Position numbers and translations under genes: made by a program
Notes under the pieces: model-generated
What the model was told of the DNA's origin: nothing
Databases searched by the model: none
Seen by the model: the letters and a program-made list of their open reading frames with translations, nothing else
Shown: positions 18,675 through 31,773 of the stretch, one piece after another
Position numbering within the stretch: the stretch's first letter is position 1
Layout: each line of letters begins with the position of its first letter
Origin: Candidatus Chlorohelix allophototropha
GTDB taxonomy: Bacteria > Chloroflexota > Chloroflexia > Chloroheliales > Chloroheliaceae
Direction of reading: 5' to 3'
Length of the DNA stretch: 64,000 bases
NCBI RefSeq assembly: GCF_030389965.1
Contig: NZ_CP128400.1
Span: 2,389,414-2,453,413 of the forward strand

Positions 18675-20543
18675 ATGAGCGGTCAGCTCGAAAAAGGCTA
18701 TAAACTTGGACAATACGAAATTATTGAACCACTTGGAAAGGGCGGTATGGCTTCGGTTTATCGCGCTCACCAACCTAGCCTAGAGCGGGATGTGGCGATT
18801 AAAATTATGGCGGAGCAGTATGCCACAGACCCCTCATTCGTAGAACGCTTTCGGCGAGAGGCGCGTTCTATAGCCAAGTTGCGCCACCCGAATATTTTGA
18901 CGGTTTATGATGCCGGTGAAGATCACGGCTTGTTATATATGGTTATGGAACTGATAGAAGGACCTACCCTGAAAGATGAGATTCAGGGAAAGCCGCTTTC
19001 GCTGGATAAAACTGCCAAGGTTATGCAGCAAATCAGCGGCGCGCTGCATTACGCCAATAATTCCGGGATTATTCACCGTGATGTTAAACCTTCCAATGTG
19101 CTGATCGACAAAACCGGGCGCGCTGTTTTGAGTGATTTTGGCATCGCAAAAATGGCAGAAGCCAAGACGCAATTGACCAGCACCGGAACCGGCGTGGGTA
19201 CGCCTGATTATATGAGTCCCGAACAGGCGATGGGTGAAGAATTGGACGCTCGCAGCGATGAGTATTCGCTAGGGGTGATGTTATATGAGATGTTGACGGG
19301 TCGCCCACCGTTTACCGGAGATACGCCGATTGCAGTGGTGATGGGGCATGTTAGCAAACCGCTGCCTTCCCCACGCCAGTATAATCCTGATATACCCCCT
19401 TCGGTTGAGCGCGTGATTAGCAAAGCCCTATCAAAGAAGGCAGAAGATCGCTATAAGGATTGCGAAACCTTTAATGATGCTTTGGTCGAGGCAATAAAAA
19501 ATAAAGAGCGTGAGGCAACTCCTCCGGTTTCAACTTCCGGCGTAACGCAAGTGCAGGGTTATGCCCAACCCCGCCCCGGCAGCGGTTCTTACCAGACTGT
19601 AACTAACCCCGAGGCAGAGCAATTGTATGCGGAAGCTCGCCGTTTGGAACAGCAAAATAATTTTTATGGTTCTTACGATGCTTTCAATCGGTTAAATAGT
19701 CGTTTCCCCGCTTATCGGGATGTAAATACCATATTACAGCGTTACCAATTGATGGGTTATGGAACAGGTCAGAACGTGGCATGGTCGAATCAGGTTCCAA
19801 GCGGTACAGGCTATCAGTCTTCACGCTCCTATACACCGGCATCAGGGCAGTATTATGGTGGTCAAACTCCGCCCCCGCTTGTCCCGAATACCTCGGCAAA
19901 ATCGGGCAGTTCCTTGCCAATTGTGCTGGGAATTGTAGGCGCGCTGGCGTTGGTGGCAGTGGTGGTGCTGGGAGTTTTGGTGGCGACAGGCGGCGATAAG
20001 AAAGGAACTCCTACTGCGCAGGCGGCAGTGACCCCAACGAGTGCGCCTACAACTGCAGCTAACACAACTTCTGCCACTACTAAGGCTGTAACCACTACTG
20101 CGGTTACTTCCAAAGCCGCTACGACTACGGTTCGTCCGAATACTACTACCAGCGCGCCCCAAAACGGGACGGTTAATTTGGCTTATCCCGGCGCTGCTAC
20201 TCTGGATATTCCCGATGTATTGCTATCGGATTTAGGAGATTCCTTTTCTCAACTTCAAAATGGGAAGGTGGAAGCCTATAAAACTTTGGATGATGCCAAC
20301 AAGGTTAAAGATTACTATGTGAATAGTCTTTCTAAAGGGGGTTGGCAGGATCAAACCGATCAATTGAATATGGGTTCATCCTTGACCACGCTTGAGAGTT
20401 TGGGCGCTTTTGTTCTGGGTTATCAGAAAGGTACGGACGCAGTGGCGATTATGTCTTTGCCCGGTTCGTTGGGTGGCGCGCTTGGCTTCACAAATGTTGG
20501 TCAGAAGGACACTTTAATTTTGGTTATTACCGGCAGCATGTAA
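18675..20543 (+). CDS. Membrane Ser/Thr protein kinase (PknB-like)
   Basis: A 622-residue eukaryotic-type kinase. The catalytic domain spans residues ~14-275: Gly-loop GKGGMASVY (21-29), Lys43 in VAIK, HRDVKPSN (about 134-141), DFG, and the activation segment GTPDYMSPEQ. All catalytic residues appear intact. A Pro/Ser/Tyr-rich linker follows, one membrane helix at ~413-435, a Thr-rich stretch, and a ~130-residue outer domain without PASTA repeats. It phosphorylates Ser/Thr of cytoplasmic targets in response to an unknown outside cue. The gene is divergent from the ECF sigma gene over a 238-bp spacer, so the two may be co-regulated. Ribosome site TAGGAGAAAACGA precedes ATG. A strong terminator follows. 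Confidence 0.93.
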   Translation: MSGQLEKGYKLGQYEIIEPLGKGGMASVYRAHQPSLERDVAIKIMAEQYATDPSFVERFRREARSIAKLRHPNILTVYDAGEDHGLLYMVMELIEGPTLKDEIQGKPLSLDKTAKVMQQISGALHYANNSGIIHRDVKPSNVLIDKTGRAVLSDFGIAKMAEAKTQLTSTGTGVGTPDYMSPEQAMGEELDARSDEYSLGVMLYEMLTGRPPFTGDTPIAVVMGHVSKPLPSPRQYNPDIPPSVERVISKALSKKAEDRYKDCETFNDALVEAIKNKEREATPPVSTSGVTQVQGYAQPRPGSGSYQTVTNPEAEQLYAEARRLEQQNNFYGSYDAFNRLNSRFPAYRDVNTILQRYQLMGYGTGQNVAWSNQVPSGTGYQSSRSYTPASGQYYGGQTPPPLVPNTSAKSGSSLPIVLGIVGALALVAVVVLGVLVATGGDKKGTPTAQAAVTPTSAPTTAANTTSATTKAVTTTAVTSKAATTTVRPNTTTSAPQNGTVNLAYPGAATLDIPDVLLSDLGDSFSQLQNGKVEAYKTLDDANKVKDYYVNSLSKGGWQDQTDQLNMGSSLTTLESLGAFVLGYQKGTDAVAIMSLPGSLGGALGFTNVGQKDTLILVITGSM

Positions 20544-20572
20544 GAAGATATTTGAGATAGTTATGTATTCAG

Positions 20573-20599
20573 ACAAGGGGCTTATCCCCTTGTTTTTTA
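20573..20599 (+). terminator. Intrinsic terminator after the kinase gene
   Basis: ACAAGGGG (20573-20580), loop CTTAT, CCCCTTGT (20586-20593), then TTTTTAT. Perfect 8-bp stem with T-run, 30 bp after the kinase stop. Confidence 0.85.
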
Positions 20600-20675
20600 T
20601 TATAATCTGGATGGTGTTGTGGTAGAATCGGGTTAAGTATTACAGTATTCAGGCTTTACGAGGACAGGAGTCACA

Positions 20676-21047
20676 ATGTCTGAAACAGTTACCACCCTAC
20701 ATGATGTGCAAATTCTGATTTGCACTCCCCACGAAAAGAAACTGGCAAGCGAAGCTGATGCTATAGCTCTGATCGGTGACGCGCTGTACCACGGAACCGA
20801 GTTGATTGTTATTCCAGTAGAAAGACTTGAAGCTGCTTTTTTCCAACTCAAAACAGGTCTGGCAGGTCAAATACTTCAGAAATTCGTAACTTATAAACGG
20901 CGGTTGGTGATTCTAGGCGATATCTCACAGCATATTGCGCAAAGTCGCGCCTTTAAAGACTTTGTGTACGAAGCAAATCATGGCAATCAGATTTGGTTTG
21001 TAACAAGCCTTCAGGAACTTAGCGAACGATTGAATCCTAAACGCTAG
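20676..21047 (+). CDS. DUF4180 family protein
   Basis: A 123-residue cytoplasmic protein. The pattern VIPVERLEAAFFQLKTGLAG, then LQKFVTYKRRLVILGDIS and a later DFVYEANHG stretch, match what I know of DUF4180 proteins, an uncharacterised family of small alpha/beta proteins. No catalytic motif is evident. Ribosome site CAGGAGTCACA precedes ATG. The stop codon overlaps the 3' end of the convergent methyltransferase by four bases. Function unknown. Confidence 0.75.
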   Translation: MSETVTTLHDVQILICTPHEKKLASEADAIALIGDALYHGTELIVIPVERLEAAFFQLKTGLAGQILQKFVTYKRRLVILGDISQHIAQSRAFKDFVYEANHGNQIWFVTSLQELSERLNPKR

Positions 21048-22000
21048 CCCTCGGCACTATTTGTTTCAGCAGAACTAAGTAAATCATCGGAAAAAGGGTT
21101 GCTGTTTTGCCATCCGGTCAGCTTATTTTTGCGCCACTGTTCGAGGCGGCGAATAGTAATTTCGCAGAACACCGGATCAATATCGCTGGTTAAACAGACT
21201 CGCTCGCTCATTTCGGCTGCCAGCAAGGTAGTTCCGGCATGCGCGAAGAAATCCAGCACAATATCGCCGGGTTGGCTGCTTGCCTGAAGTATGCGATCAA
21301 TGGCACGAAGCGGCTTTTGGGCATAACAGCCGTTCACGTTTTCTTTCATGCGGTAAAAGACCTGTTGCACATCGAACCAAACGTTACCGGCTCTGATATT
21401 GGGGCTATGTCCGCGCTCAAGGTTCTCGCGGAAAGTTCCATCAATTTCCTTGTAATAGCCTTTAAGCGATTTGGGGATTTCGGTATATTGAGGCGTAAAG
21501 AAAGGGTTGCCTAGAGTATAGAAAAGCAATTCTTGCCGTACCGACATCCAGTTTTTTTGAGTGCCGTAGCCGCGCTGATTGCGCAGGGTGATAAAGCTGC
21601 GGCTCGCAAAAGAAGTTTGGCGCATCATCAGCATAAATTCGGGCAGGGGTTGGAAGCCGTTATTTTGATCTGCACCAAGCCAAACATAGAAACTGCTGTT
21701 TTCACAAAGATGTGCTTGGCTATTATCTATCCAACGGCGACACCATTCAATGTATTCTTCCACCGATCTAGTTTCAAATGCCACAAGGTTATATGGTGGG
21801 TCTTGAATGGCAAGGCTGGCGGCTGGCGAATCTTCGCAAAGACGATTTATCTGTTGGTTGTCTGTTGCGTCTAGGCAGCCCACTCGATGCCCTTTTACCG
21901 GGTCACACCATATTTCGCCGGGCTTCAAACGACAAAACTCAAGGAGTTTTTGATGAATTTCGGGCGCAGTATCGAGGCGAGGTAAAGGGTCTTTTCTCAT
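21044..22000 (-). CDS. Site-specific DNA methyltransferase (adenine/cytosine-N4 type)
   Basis: A 318-residue amino-methyltransferase. Catalytic motif IV is DPPYNL (about residue 88) and comes before the SAM-binding part DFFAHAGTT (about residue 247), the order of beta-class enzymes. The last part, LTSDIDPVFCEITIRRLEQW, is the usual motif following it. It transfers a methyl group from SAM to adenine N6 or cytosine N4 in a target sequence that cannot be predicted here. No restriction enzyme gene is adjacent, so it is probably an orphan methylase. Its ATG overlaps the dGTPase stop (ATGA-type, 4 bp), placing it as the last gene of a phaC-dgt-methylase run. Confidence 0.87.
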   Translation of the reverse strand: MRKDPLPRLDTAPEIHQKLLEFCRLKPGEIWCDPVKGHRVGCLDATDNQQINRLCEDSPAASLAIQDPPYNLVAFETRSVEEYIEWCRRWIDNSQAHLCENSSFYVWLGADQNNGFQPLPEFMLMMRQTSFASRSFITLRNQRGYGTQKNWMSVRQELLFYTLGNPFFTPQYTEIPKSLKGYYKEIDGTFRENLERGHSPNIRAGNVWFDVQQVFYRMKENVNGCYAQKPLRAIDRILQASSQPGDIVLDFFAHAGTTLLAAEMSERVCLTSDIDPVFCEITIRRLEQWRKNKLTGWQNSNPFSDDLLSSAETNSAEG

Positions 22001-23217
22001 ATGTTATAGATGCTACCGGTATTGGGTAAAAATAGTCGTGCGTAAACTTTTTCAGCGTATTCATCGGTCATTCCGGCGATATAGTCGCAAGCGATACGGA
22101 GTTTGCCCTCGTTGTCAGCTTCACGCCAAAGGTCTCTGAAATCGTTTGGAAACAGATAGGCGGTACGTTCTTCCGGGTTGCTGAAGATTGAAAATAGCCC
22201 TTCTATAATACGCGCTGCTTTATTCTCTAGGGTGGCGATTCGTTCATCCTGAACCATAAGATGTAGCATCACTTCCATGAGCGCTTTGCTACGCGCTTTT
22301 TGTATCGGGTCAATCATCAGCTTGTAACGATAACGGTTGCTTATCTCGGCTGGTAAATCCGCCCCACTAACTTCTAACCTTTCGCTAGAAGTGATAAACT
22401 CGTGAATAAGGCGGCTAGTGTGTTGCTTGCGGGCGGCTTTGCGGCTGCGTTCGCTGGGTTGATTCTCGATAAAATGCATTTGTTCCAGCGCCCATTTTAG
22501 CAAATTATCATCAATAAAGGCAGTAGCCGCTTTGAGACGGGCGGAGGTTATCATGCCGCTTTTGATGCCATCCTCGAAATCATGCACGCTGTAAGCGATT
22601 TCGTCCGCCCAATCCATTAGCTGACAATCGAAGCTACGCTCTGTCAAACTTCCGCCAAGACAAGCCCACTCTACTAGAGGTTGATCTTCCGTGTAATAGA
22701 ATTTATGGCGATCAGGGGAATAGGGATATTTATATTTAAGGACACCATCCAGCGTGGCGCGTGTTAAGTTTAAGCCATCATAGTTAAGGGCTTTAATAGA
22801 TAAGCGGCTTACTAGGCGCAAGTTTTGAGCATTACCTTCGAAGCCCCCGTGTCCTTGCATGCACCGATTTAACGCTGCTTCTCCGGCATGCCCGAAGGGA
22901 GGATGACCGAGGTCGTGGGTTAGGCTTACACCTTCGAGTAAATCAGGGTTTGCTCCTAAGCGAAGCGCTAGTCCTTTGGCAATTTGGGCGGCTTCAAGCG
23001 AATGGGTCAGACGAGTTCGATAGAAGTCACCGCTGCCGCGCATAAATACCTGTGTTTTGCCCTGCAAGCGGCGGAAAGCAGAACTGTGAATTACGCGGGA
23101 ACGATCAACCTCAAATTCGCCGCGCTCTTCGTCAGAAGGATGCGATTCGAGGTAAATACGCTCCCAATCGTGCGGACTGTATTCGATTTGTGGCAAATTT
23201 CTGGAAATATTAGGCAC
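21997..23217 (-). CDS. dgt: Deoxyguanosinetriphosphate triphosphohydrolase-like HD protein
   Basis: A 406-residue HD-domain dNTP triphosphohydrolase that cleaves dGTP (or other dNTPs) to the nucleoside and triphosphate. Seen: RVIHSSAFRRLQGKTQVF, then HSLEAAQIAKGL and the metal-binding LTHDLGHPPFGHAGE (His-Asp), and a downstream DWADEIAYSVHDFEDG; these are the standard dGTPase landmarks. It overlaps phaC upstream by 8 bp and the methyltransferase downstream by 4 bp. Such enzymes tune dNTP pools and in some bacteria restrict phages; whether the neighbouring methylase shares such a role is open. Confidence 0.9.
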   Translation of the reverse strand: MPNISRNLPQIEYSPHDWERIYLESHPSDEERGEFEVDRSRVIHSSAFRRLQGKTQVFMRGSGDFYRTRLTHSLEAAQIAKGLALRLGANPDLLEGVSLTHDLGHPPFGHAGEAALNRCMQGHGGFEGNAQNLRLVSRLSIKALNYDGLNLTRATLDGVLKYKYPYSPDRHKFYYTEDQPLVEWACLGGSLTERSFDCQLMDWADEIAYSVHDFEDGIKSGMITSARLKAATAFIDDNLLKWALEQMHFIENQPSERSRKAARKQHTSRLIHEFITSSERLEVSGADLPAEISNRYRYKLMIDPIQKARSKALMEVMLHLMVQDERIATLENKAARIIEGLFSIFSNPEERTAYLFPNDFRDLWREADNEGKLRIACDYIAGMTDEYAEKVYARLFLPNTGSIYNI

Positions 23218-24337
23218 TACGTTGTTCCAACCAATTAGCGATTAGGGGCCAAAGCTGTGTTACTGCGCCGCGTCCGGCTACCATACCCACATGCCCGGCA
23301 GAAATGATGTGCTGAGTTTTATCCTCGCTGCTTATCATATCCACCAGAGTGCTACTCATATCCGGTGGTACAAGGTGATCTCTATCGGCGATAATACTGA
23401 GCAAGGAACAAGTTAGATTATTTAAATTGACGCACTTACCGCGAAGGGTAAGCCCACCCTTTACCAATTTGTTATTTCGATAGAAATCTATAACCCAGCG
23501 ACGGAACGTTTCACCTGCCATTGGGATACCATCGTTTATCCATTTGTTCATGGCTAGCCAAGATTCTACGTAATGATCATCCCACAATTTCCCATGTAAA
23601 TCGAGATAATTTTGAACATAATTCTGGAAGGGTTTAAGCATCTTAGTGCCGTAGTCTATTAAATCAGCAGGAATGATGCCAAGCCCATCTACCAGCAAAT
23701 CCACATTGAAATATTGTTCTTGAAGCCAGAGTGAGAAAGTATTGGCTTTTTCAAAGTCGATAGGGGCTGCCAGCAAAATCAGGTTTTTTGGCTGGTCGTC
23801 AGGGTGAGCAGCAGCATAGATAGTGCTCATTGTACCGCCCATACAATAGCCCAACAGCGAAAACTCATTTTGCCCGGTGATTTGGCGCATTTTGCCAATG
23901 GCGCGGGGGATATATTCGAGTACGTAATCTTCCAGATCCATTTCGGCATCTTCAAAAGCGGGTGTGCCCCAATCCAGTAAGAAAATATCAAAGCCACGCT
24001 CTAACATGTAGCGTATGAAGCTGCTATTCGGGCGTAAATCGAGGATATAGGGCTTATTAATCAGCGCATAGATAATTAAGAGAGGGATTCGGGGGCGTGT
24101 TTGCCCTAAGTTTCCACTATCATTAGCCAGATGATAACGGTACAAAGAAGCTTTATTGCGAAACCAGACTCTTTCTCGCGGTGTGGTTCCAACTTGTACA
24201 GAATTAATTTTTTCAGTTAGCTCAAGCGCGTTCAGGAGCTTACGTTCCCCGTGGGAAACTTGTTCCATAAACTTGTTATAGTAGCTTTCTTGGATTTCGG
24301 TAAGACTAAGCCATTCATCGGGTTTGGCAGTGGTCAT
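23210..24337 (-). CDS. phaC: Class III poly(3-hydroxyalkanoate) synthase subunit, PhaC-like
   Basis: A 375-residue alpha/beta-hydrolase-fold polymerase that joins hydroxyacyl-CoA units into polyester. The lipase-like box is GYCMGG with the nucleophilic Cys (about residue 148); the catalytic Asp is in ADRDHLVP and the His in SAGHVGM. Length and the LLDWGTPAFEDAEMDLEDYV stretch (given in family form) fit class III synthases, which usually need PhaE; no phaE is visible here. The longest frame starts at 24349, but that ATG lies inside the GGAGGAG ribosome site; the ATG at 24335-24337 with 5-nt spacing is preferred. Divergent from an acyl-CoA ligase, which could supply CoA thioesters. Confidence 0.88.
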   Translation of the reverse strand: MTTAKPDEWLSLTEIQESYYNKFMEQVSHGERKLLNALELTEKINSVQVGTTPRERVWFRNKASLYRYHLANDSGNLGQTRPRIPLLIIYALINKPYILDLRPNSSFIRYMLERGFDIFLLDWGTPAFEDAEMDLEDYVLEYIPRAIGKMRQITGQNEFSLLGYCMGGTMSTIYAAAHPDDQPKNLILLAAPIDFEKANTFSLWLQEQYFNVDLLVDGLGIIPADLIDYGTKMLKPFQNYVQNYLDLHGKLWDDHYVESWLAMNKWINDGIPMAGETFRRWVIDFYRNNKLVKGGLTLRGKCVNLNNLTCSLLSIIADRDHLVPPDMSSTLVDMISSEDKTQHIISAGHVGMVAGRGAVTQLWPLIANWLEQRSA

Positions 24338-24544
24338 ATCCTCCTCCATTTTTAACGGCGTTCACTCACACTTATATGTTTTATGATAACATCAAAACGT
24401 TCAAATTTCCAACAATATTTTCTATTTCTACACAGAGTAGCCGGATAAAAACCCTTGCCCGGAACGGAAAGTATATTTACATAACTTGACAAATTAAGGT
24501 AAAATAAATACACCGAATAATAAACTTGAATAAGGCTACCATTG

Positions 24545-26122
24545 ATGAATAACGCTATTCCGCTTGATGATCTGGTTCGGCGTATGGCTGACCGGGAGGC
24601 TTCCCGAACTGCGCTGGTATGGCGAGATCAGACTACCAGTTATCTGACACTCGATGCCCGAATTGACCGGGTTGCTTATGGTTTGTTACGTATGGGTGTA
24701 ACTGCGGGAAGTCGAGTCGTCCTCTACATGCATAATATTCCGCAGTTCATTGAAAGTTATATGGCGATAACGCGGATAGGCGCACTTGTTGTGCCGATAA
24801 ATGTGCTTCACGAAGGGCGCGACCTCGAGTATTTGCTGGCAAATTGTGGGGCAGTGGGCATTATTACGATTGCGCCTTATTATCCCCGAATTAAAGAGGT
24901 GCGCAACACACTGGTGCGGTTGAAATGGGTTGTGTCGATTCGAGGGAACGCGCCTCAACCACCCAATACTATCGCGTGGGAAGATTTGATTGGGGAAGCG
25001 CTACCGGGTCGGCTGGATTCTTTTGCCGAACCGGATGATATAGCCCTGTTGGCTTATACTTCTGGAACTAGCGGGCCTCCTAAAGGGGTTTTACACACTC
25101 ACAATAGTTTGCTAACAAACTGCCGACAGTTTAGTACGATGCAGCAAGTAGATTTTGGAAATATCGGTCCCGATGTGGTTTTATTACCGATACCCCTTTT
25201 CAACCTCTATGGGCTTAATATTGGACTTAACCATACTCTTATGATGGGCGGCATGTTAGTTTTAATGGAGCGGTTCGACGCTATTCATGCTCTGGAACTA
25301 ATTCAGACACATGCCTGCACCGTTATACATGGCACCCCTTCTATTTTTCGTGATTTGGTTAATTCACCTGATTTATCGCAGGTTGATTTAACCAGCCTCC
25401 GCTATGCCTTTTGTTATGGCGCTGCTCTCTCCGATGAAGTAGCTTCGGCTTTCTTGCGCCGAACTCGGCTGCAAATATTGGAGTGTTACGGGTTGACTGA
25501 GGCAAGTCCTGTAGTAGCTTGTGCGGCGACCTCTAATAATTTCCGCCCCGGTTCGGTTGGACAACCCTTGCCGGGGGTAAAGGTACGGATGGTGGATGCC
25601 AACGATAATGACCTGCGCCCCGGTACGATCGGGGAAGTGGTGGTGTCGGGCGCGAACCTGATGCAAGATTATTTCAACCTACGTAAATTTGAGGCAGCTT
25701 ACAATTCCGCTTCTTCGGAGGAGTCGCCTGTTTCTTCTGATGCGCCATTATGGCTACATACCGGCGATATGGGCTGGATGGATCCTGACTTTAATCTCTA
25801 TCTGATAGACCGTCGTGAGGATATGATGTTTATCGATGGGGAGATGGTATTCCCACGCGAAATTGAGGAAGCATTAATCCAGCATCCGGCAGTGGCAGAA
25901 GCGGCAGCAATTCCGGTGCGATTGCCCGGTACTGAGCCACATTTTCAAGCAGTGGTAGTTTTGGACAGTTATCAGCAAAATGTACGCGAAAACGAATTGA
26001 TCGAGTATTTGCGGAACTCTTTACCCGCCAAGCATATGCCTCAAAGAATCTACCTCGCAGATTACTTGCCGCGCCTAGTGAATGGGCGAATAATGCGCCG
26101 CGCCATTCGCTTAGGAAGCTAA
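24545..26122 (+). CDS. Acyl-CoA synthetase / AMP-dependent ligase
   Basis: A 525-residue class I adenylate-forming enzyme (ANL superfamily) that activates a carboxylic acid with ATP to an acyl-AMP and then an acyl-CoA. Motifs: LLAYTSGTSGPPKGV (A3 P-loop, about residue 172), ECYGLTEASPV (A5), WLHTGDMGWMD (A7) and DRREDMMFIDGE (A8). The usual late lysine motif region is present near PARLVNGRIMRRAI-like sequence, where a canonical G-K is replaced by G-R (NGRIMRR), so the catalytic lysine at A10 is not evident. ATG 24545 is chosen over the TTG one codon earlier (AAGG at 24533). TTGACA at 24486-24491 may belong to its promoter. Substrate unknown; fatty or hydroxy acids are likely given phaC. Confidence 0.88.
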   Translation: MNNAIPLDDLVRRMADREASRTALVWRDQTTSYLTLDARIDRVAYGLLRMGVTAGSRVVLYMHNIPQFIESYMAITRIGALVVPINVLHEGRDLEYLLANCGAVGIITIAPYYPRIKEVRNTLVRLKWVVSIRGNAPQPPNTIAWEDLIGEALPGRLDSFAEPDDIALLAYTSGTSGPPKGVLHTHNSLLTNCRQFSTMQQVDFGNIGPDVVLLPIPLFNLYGLNIGLNHTLMMGGMLVLMERFDAIHALELIQTHACTVIHGTPSIFRDLVNSPDLSQVDLTSLRYAFCYGAALSDEVASAFLRRTRLQILECYGLTEASPVVACAATSNNFRPGSVGQPLPGVKVRMVDANDNDLRPGTIGEVVVSGANLMQDYFNLRKFEAAYNSASSEESPVSSDAPLWLHTGDMGWMDPDFNLYLIDRREDMMFIDGEMVFPREIEEALIQHPAVAEAAAIPVRLPGTEPHFQAVVVLDSYQQNVRENELIEYLRNSLPAKHMPQRIYLADYLPRLVNGRIMRRAIRLGS

Positions 26123-26198
26123 GAAACCTGGTGTTAAGCCGAAAACGATGGATTCGCATTAAAATTTGGTAAATTCAAGAAATTGGGCTTAAAAGGGC

Positions 26199-26227
26199 TT
26201 GACATGCCTTGCGAGAAGTAGTATATT
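26199..26227 (+). promoter_or_regulatory. Strong sigma-70-type promoter of the rRNA operon
   Basis: TTGACA (26199-26204), a 17-bp spacer, and TATATT (26222-26227), a near-consensus housekeeping promoter about 250 bp upstream of mature 16S. It is the best promoter match in the window. Confidence 0.85.
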
Positions 26228-26233
26228 AGCACT

Positions 26234-26474
26234 CGCCCCAAAAAAACAGGGCGACGCAAAAACAAAGGTAAGACTGGATAAGTATTACAAATGCGTTTTG
26301 GCGGCGAGCTAATACTCGCGAGAGCACTTTAACAGTCGAGGAGTGATAGAGAAAAAAGAGATCACTCTCAAATATTGAATAGATAATCCATGAGAATTCA
26401 GGAACGTGACGGAGAAATCGTCAATTAAAGCTTTTTCTATTGAAGCCCGATCTAGGTCGGCGCTAAAAAGAAAA
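26234..26474 (+). other. rRNA leader with 5' half of the 16S processing stem
   Basis: The transcribed leader contains CGAGGAGTGATAGAGAAAA (26337-26355), which pairs with 28190-28208, and AATATTGAATAG (26371-26382), which pairs with 28178-28189. A 15-nt segment between them forms a small local hairpin (GAGTGAT/ATCACTC). This is the typical RNase III processing helix that encloses 16S. Confidence 0.75.
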
Positions 26475-27951
<1,477 letters not shown>

Positions 27952-28266
27952 TAGGGATTAGAGCTGATCTCACGATCAGTTATCCCAGGTCAATGCGACA
28001 AGCATTGAAAGCGAGATAGGATGTCGGAAGAGGTGCGAAAGTAGGCATAGCCGAAAAGTAGCCCCACTTCGGTTCACTCGACTGGAGTTTGTCGTAACCT
28101 GTAGCACAGTATAACTGTGCAATAAAGGAATTTTGGAAAAGGCGTAGGCGATTATTCTAACGTTCTTTCTCAAAGAACTATTCAATATTTTTTCTCTGTC
28201 ACTCCTCGCATGTTAGGGTGGGCTCTTGAGAGGGCAACATCACTCGTGACCAACCCATTTAATTAT
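27952..28266 (+). other. 16S-tRNA internal transcribed spacer
   Basis: Contains a local hairpin CTGATC-TCAC-GATCAG (27964-27979) and the 3' half of the 16S processing stem (28178-28208). No tRNA-Ile or other tRNA could be folded from it. Confidence 0.7.
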
Positions 28267-28339
28267 GGGGATGTAGCTCAGTTGGGAGAGCACCTCCTTT
28301 GCAAGGAGGGGGTCAGGGGTTCGAGCCCCCTCATCTCCA
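28267..28339 (+). tRNA. tRNA-Ala (anticodon TGC)
   Basis: A 73-nt cloverleaf: acceptor GGGGATG with CATCTCC, D-arm GCTC/GAGC, anticodon arm CCTCC-TTTGCAA-GGAGG (anticodon TGC), T-arm AGGGG-TTCGAGC-CCCCT, discriminator A. The CCA end is not encoded. Its location in the 16S-23S spacer is classic. Confidence 0.97.
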
Positions 28340-28479
28340 TCGACCCAAACAGATGGGCGAGTACTAGCAGTAAGCACATTAAAAAGCGAATAGAGGATTT
28401 GAGGTCCAAAGAAATAAAGAAAATTGTAAGAGTAACCTGTAAAAGTGTCTCGGAATAAGCGAGGGACTTAACGGGGGAG

Positions 28480-31355
<2,876 letters not shown>

Positions 31356-31529
31356 ACTCCCCTGTTAAGTCTATCGCTTAATTATGGGAGACACTAGAGT
31401 AAAGGGTTACTCGCTCGTATTGAATGAAGTAAGTTAAAACGCAATAGAATGAAACAATTTTCTTTGAAAAGCTTTGGATTGATGAAACTCTATTCGACAG
31501 AGGGGTTGTGCCTCTCTACCAATTTAGAA

Positions 31530-31664
31530 AACGAAAAAGCCGTGGCAAGAGCGTGGTGGACCCACCTAGCTCCATCCCGAACCTAGAAGTGAAACGCCTC
31601 AGCACCGAAAATAGTCCTACCGCAGGGTAGTGCCAAGATAGGTCGCTGCGGCTTTTTCGTTTTA
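31530..31664 (+). terminator. rRNA operon end: extended 5S stem plus T-run
   Basis: ACGAAAAAGCCG before and CGGCTTTTTCGT after 5S pair perfectly, and the 3' arm includes two T-runs. This arrangement suggests termination right after 5S. Confidence 0.6.
31538..31653 (+). rRNA. rrf: 5S ribosomal RNA
   Basis: About 116 nt, with closing stem GCCGTGGC... / ...GCTGCGGC, the CCCACCTAGCTCCATCCCGAAC block, and GAAGTGAAACGC. It is followed directly by TTTTTCGTTTTAT; the 5S closing stem extended by ACGAAAAAG/CTTTTTCGT doubles as the operon terminator. Ends are approximate. Confidence 0.95.
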
Positions 31665-31711
31665 TACCCCTACTCGCCTATTTCCTGTATTGACCCCTTC
31701 TTTGTGCCAAA

Positions 31712-31743
31712 TTAAAAAACCCTCCCCGAAATTGGGAAGGGTT
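31712..31743 (-). terminator. Intrinsic terminator after purM
   Basis: Read on the minus strand: AACCCTTCCC, loop of about six, GGGGAGGGTT, then TTTTTAAT. It lies about 30 bp after the purM stop and closes the whole chemosensory-purM transcript. Confidence 0.85.
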
Positions 31744-31773
31744 ACATAATTCTGGGAGTGTCTAATCAGCAAG

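Noticed and set aside
21044..22000. Restriction-modification system
   Set aside because: No endonuclease or specificity subunit is adjacent to this methylase or to the one at 54301.
27952..28266. tRNA-Ile in the 16S-23S spacer
   Set aside because: No cloverleaf or T-arm GGTTCGA could be found before the tRNA-Ala.
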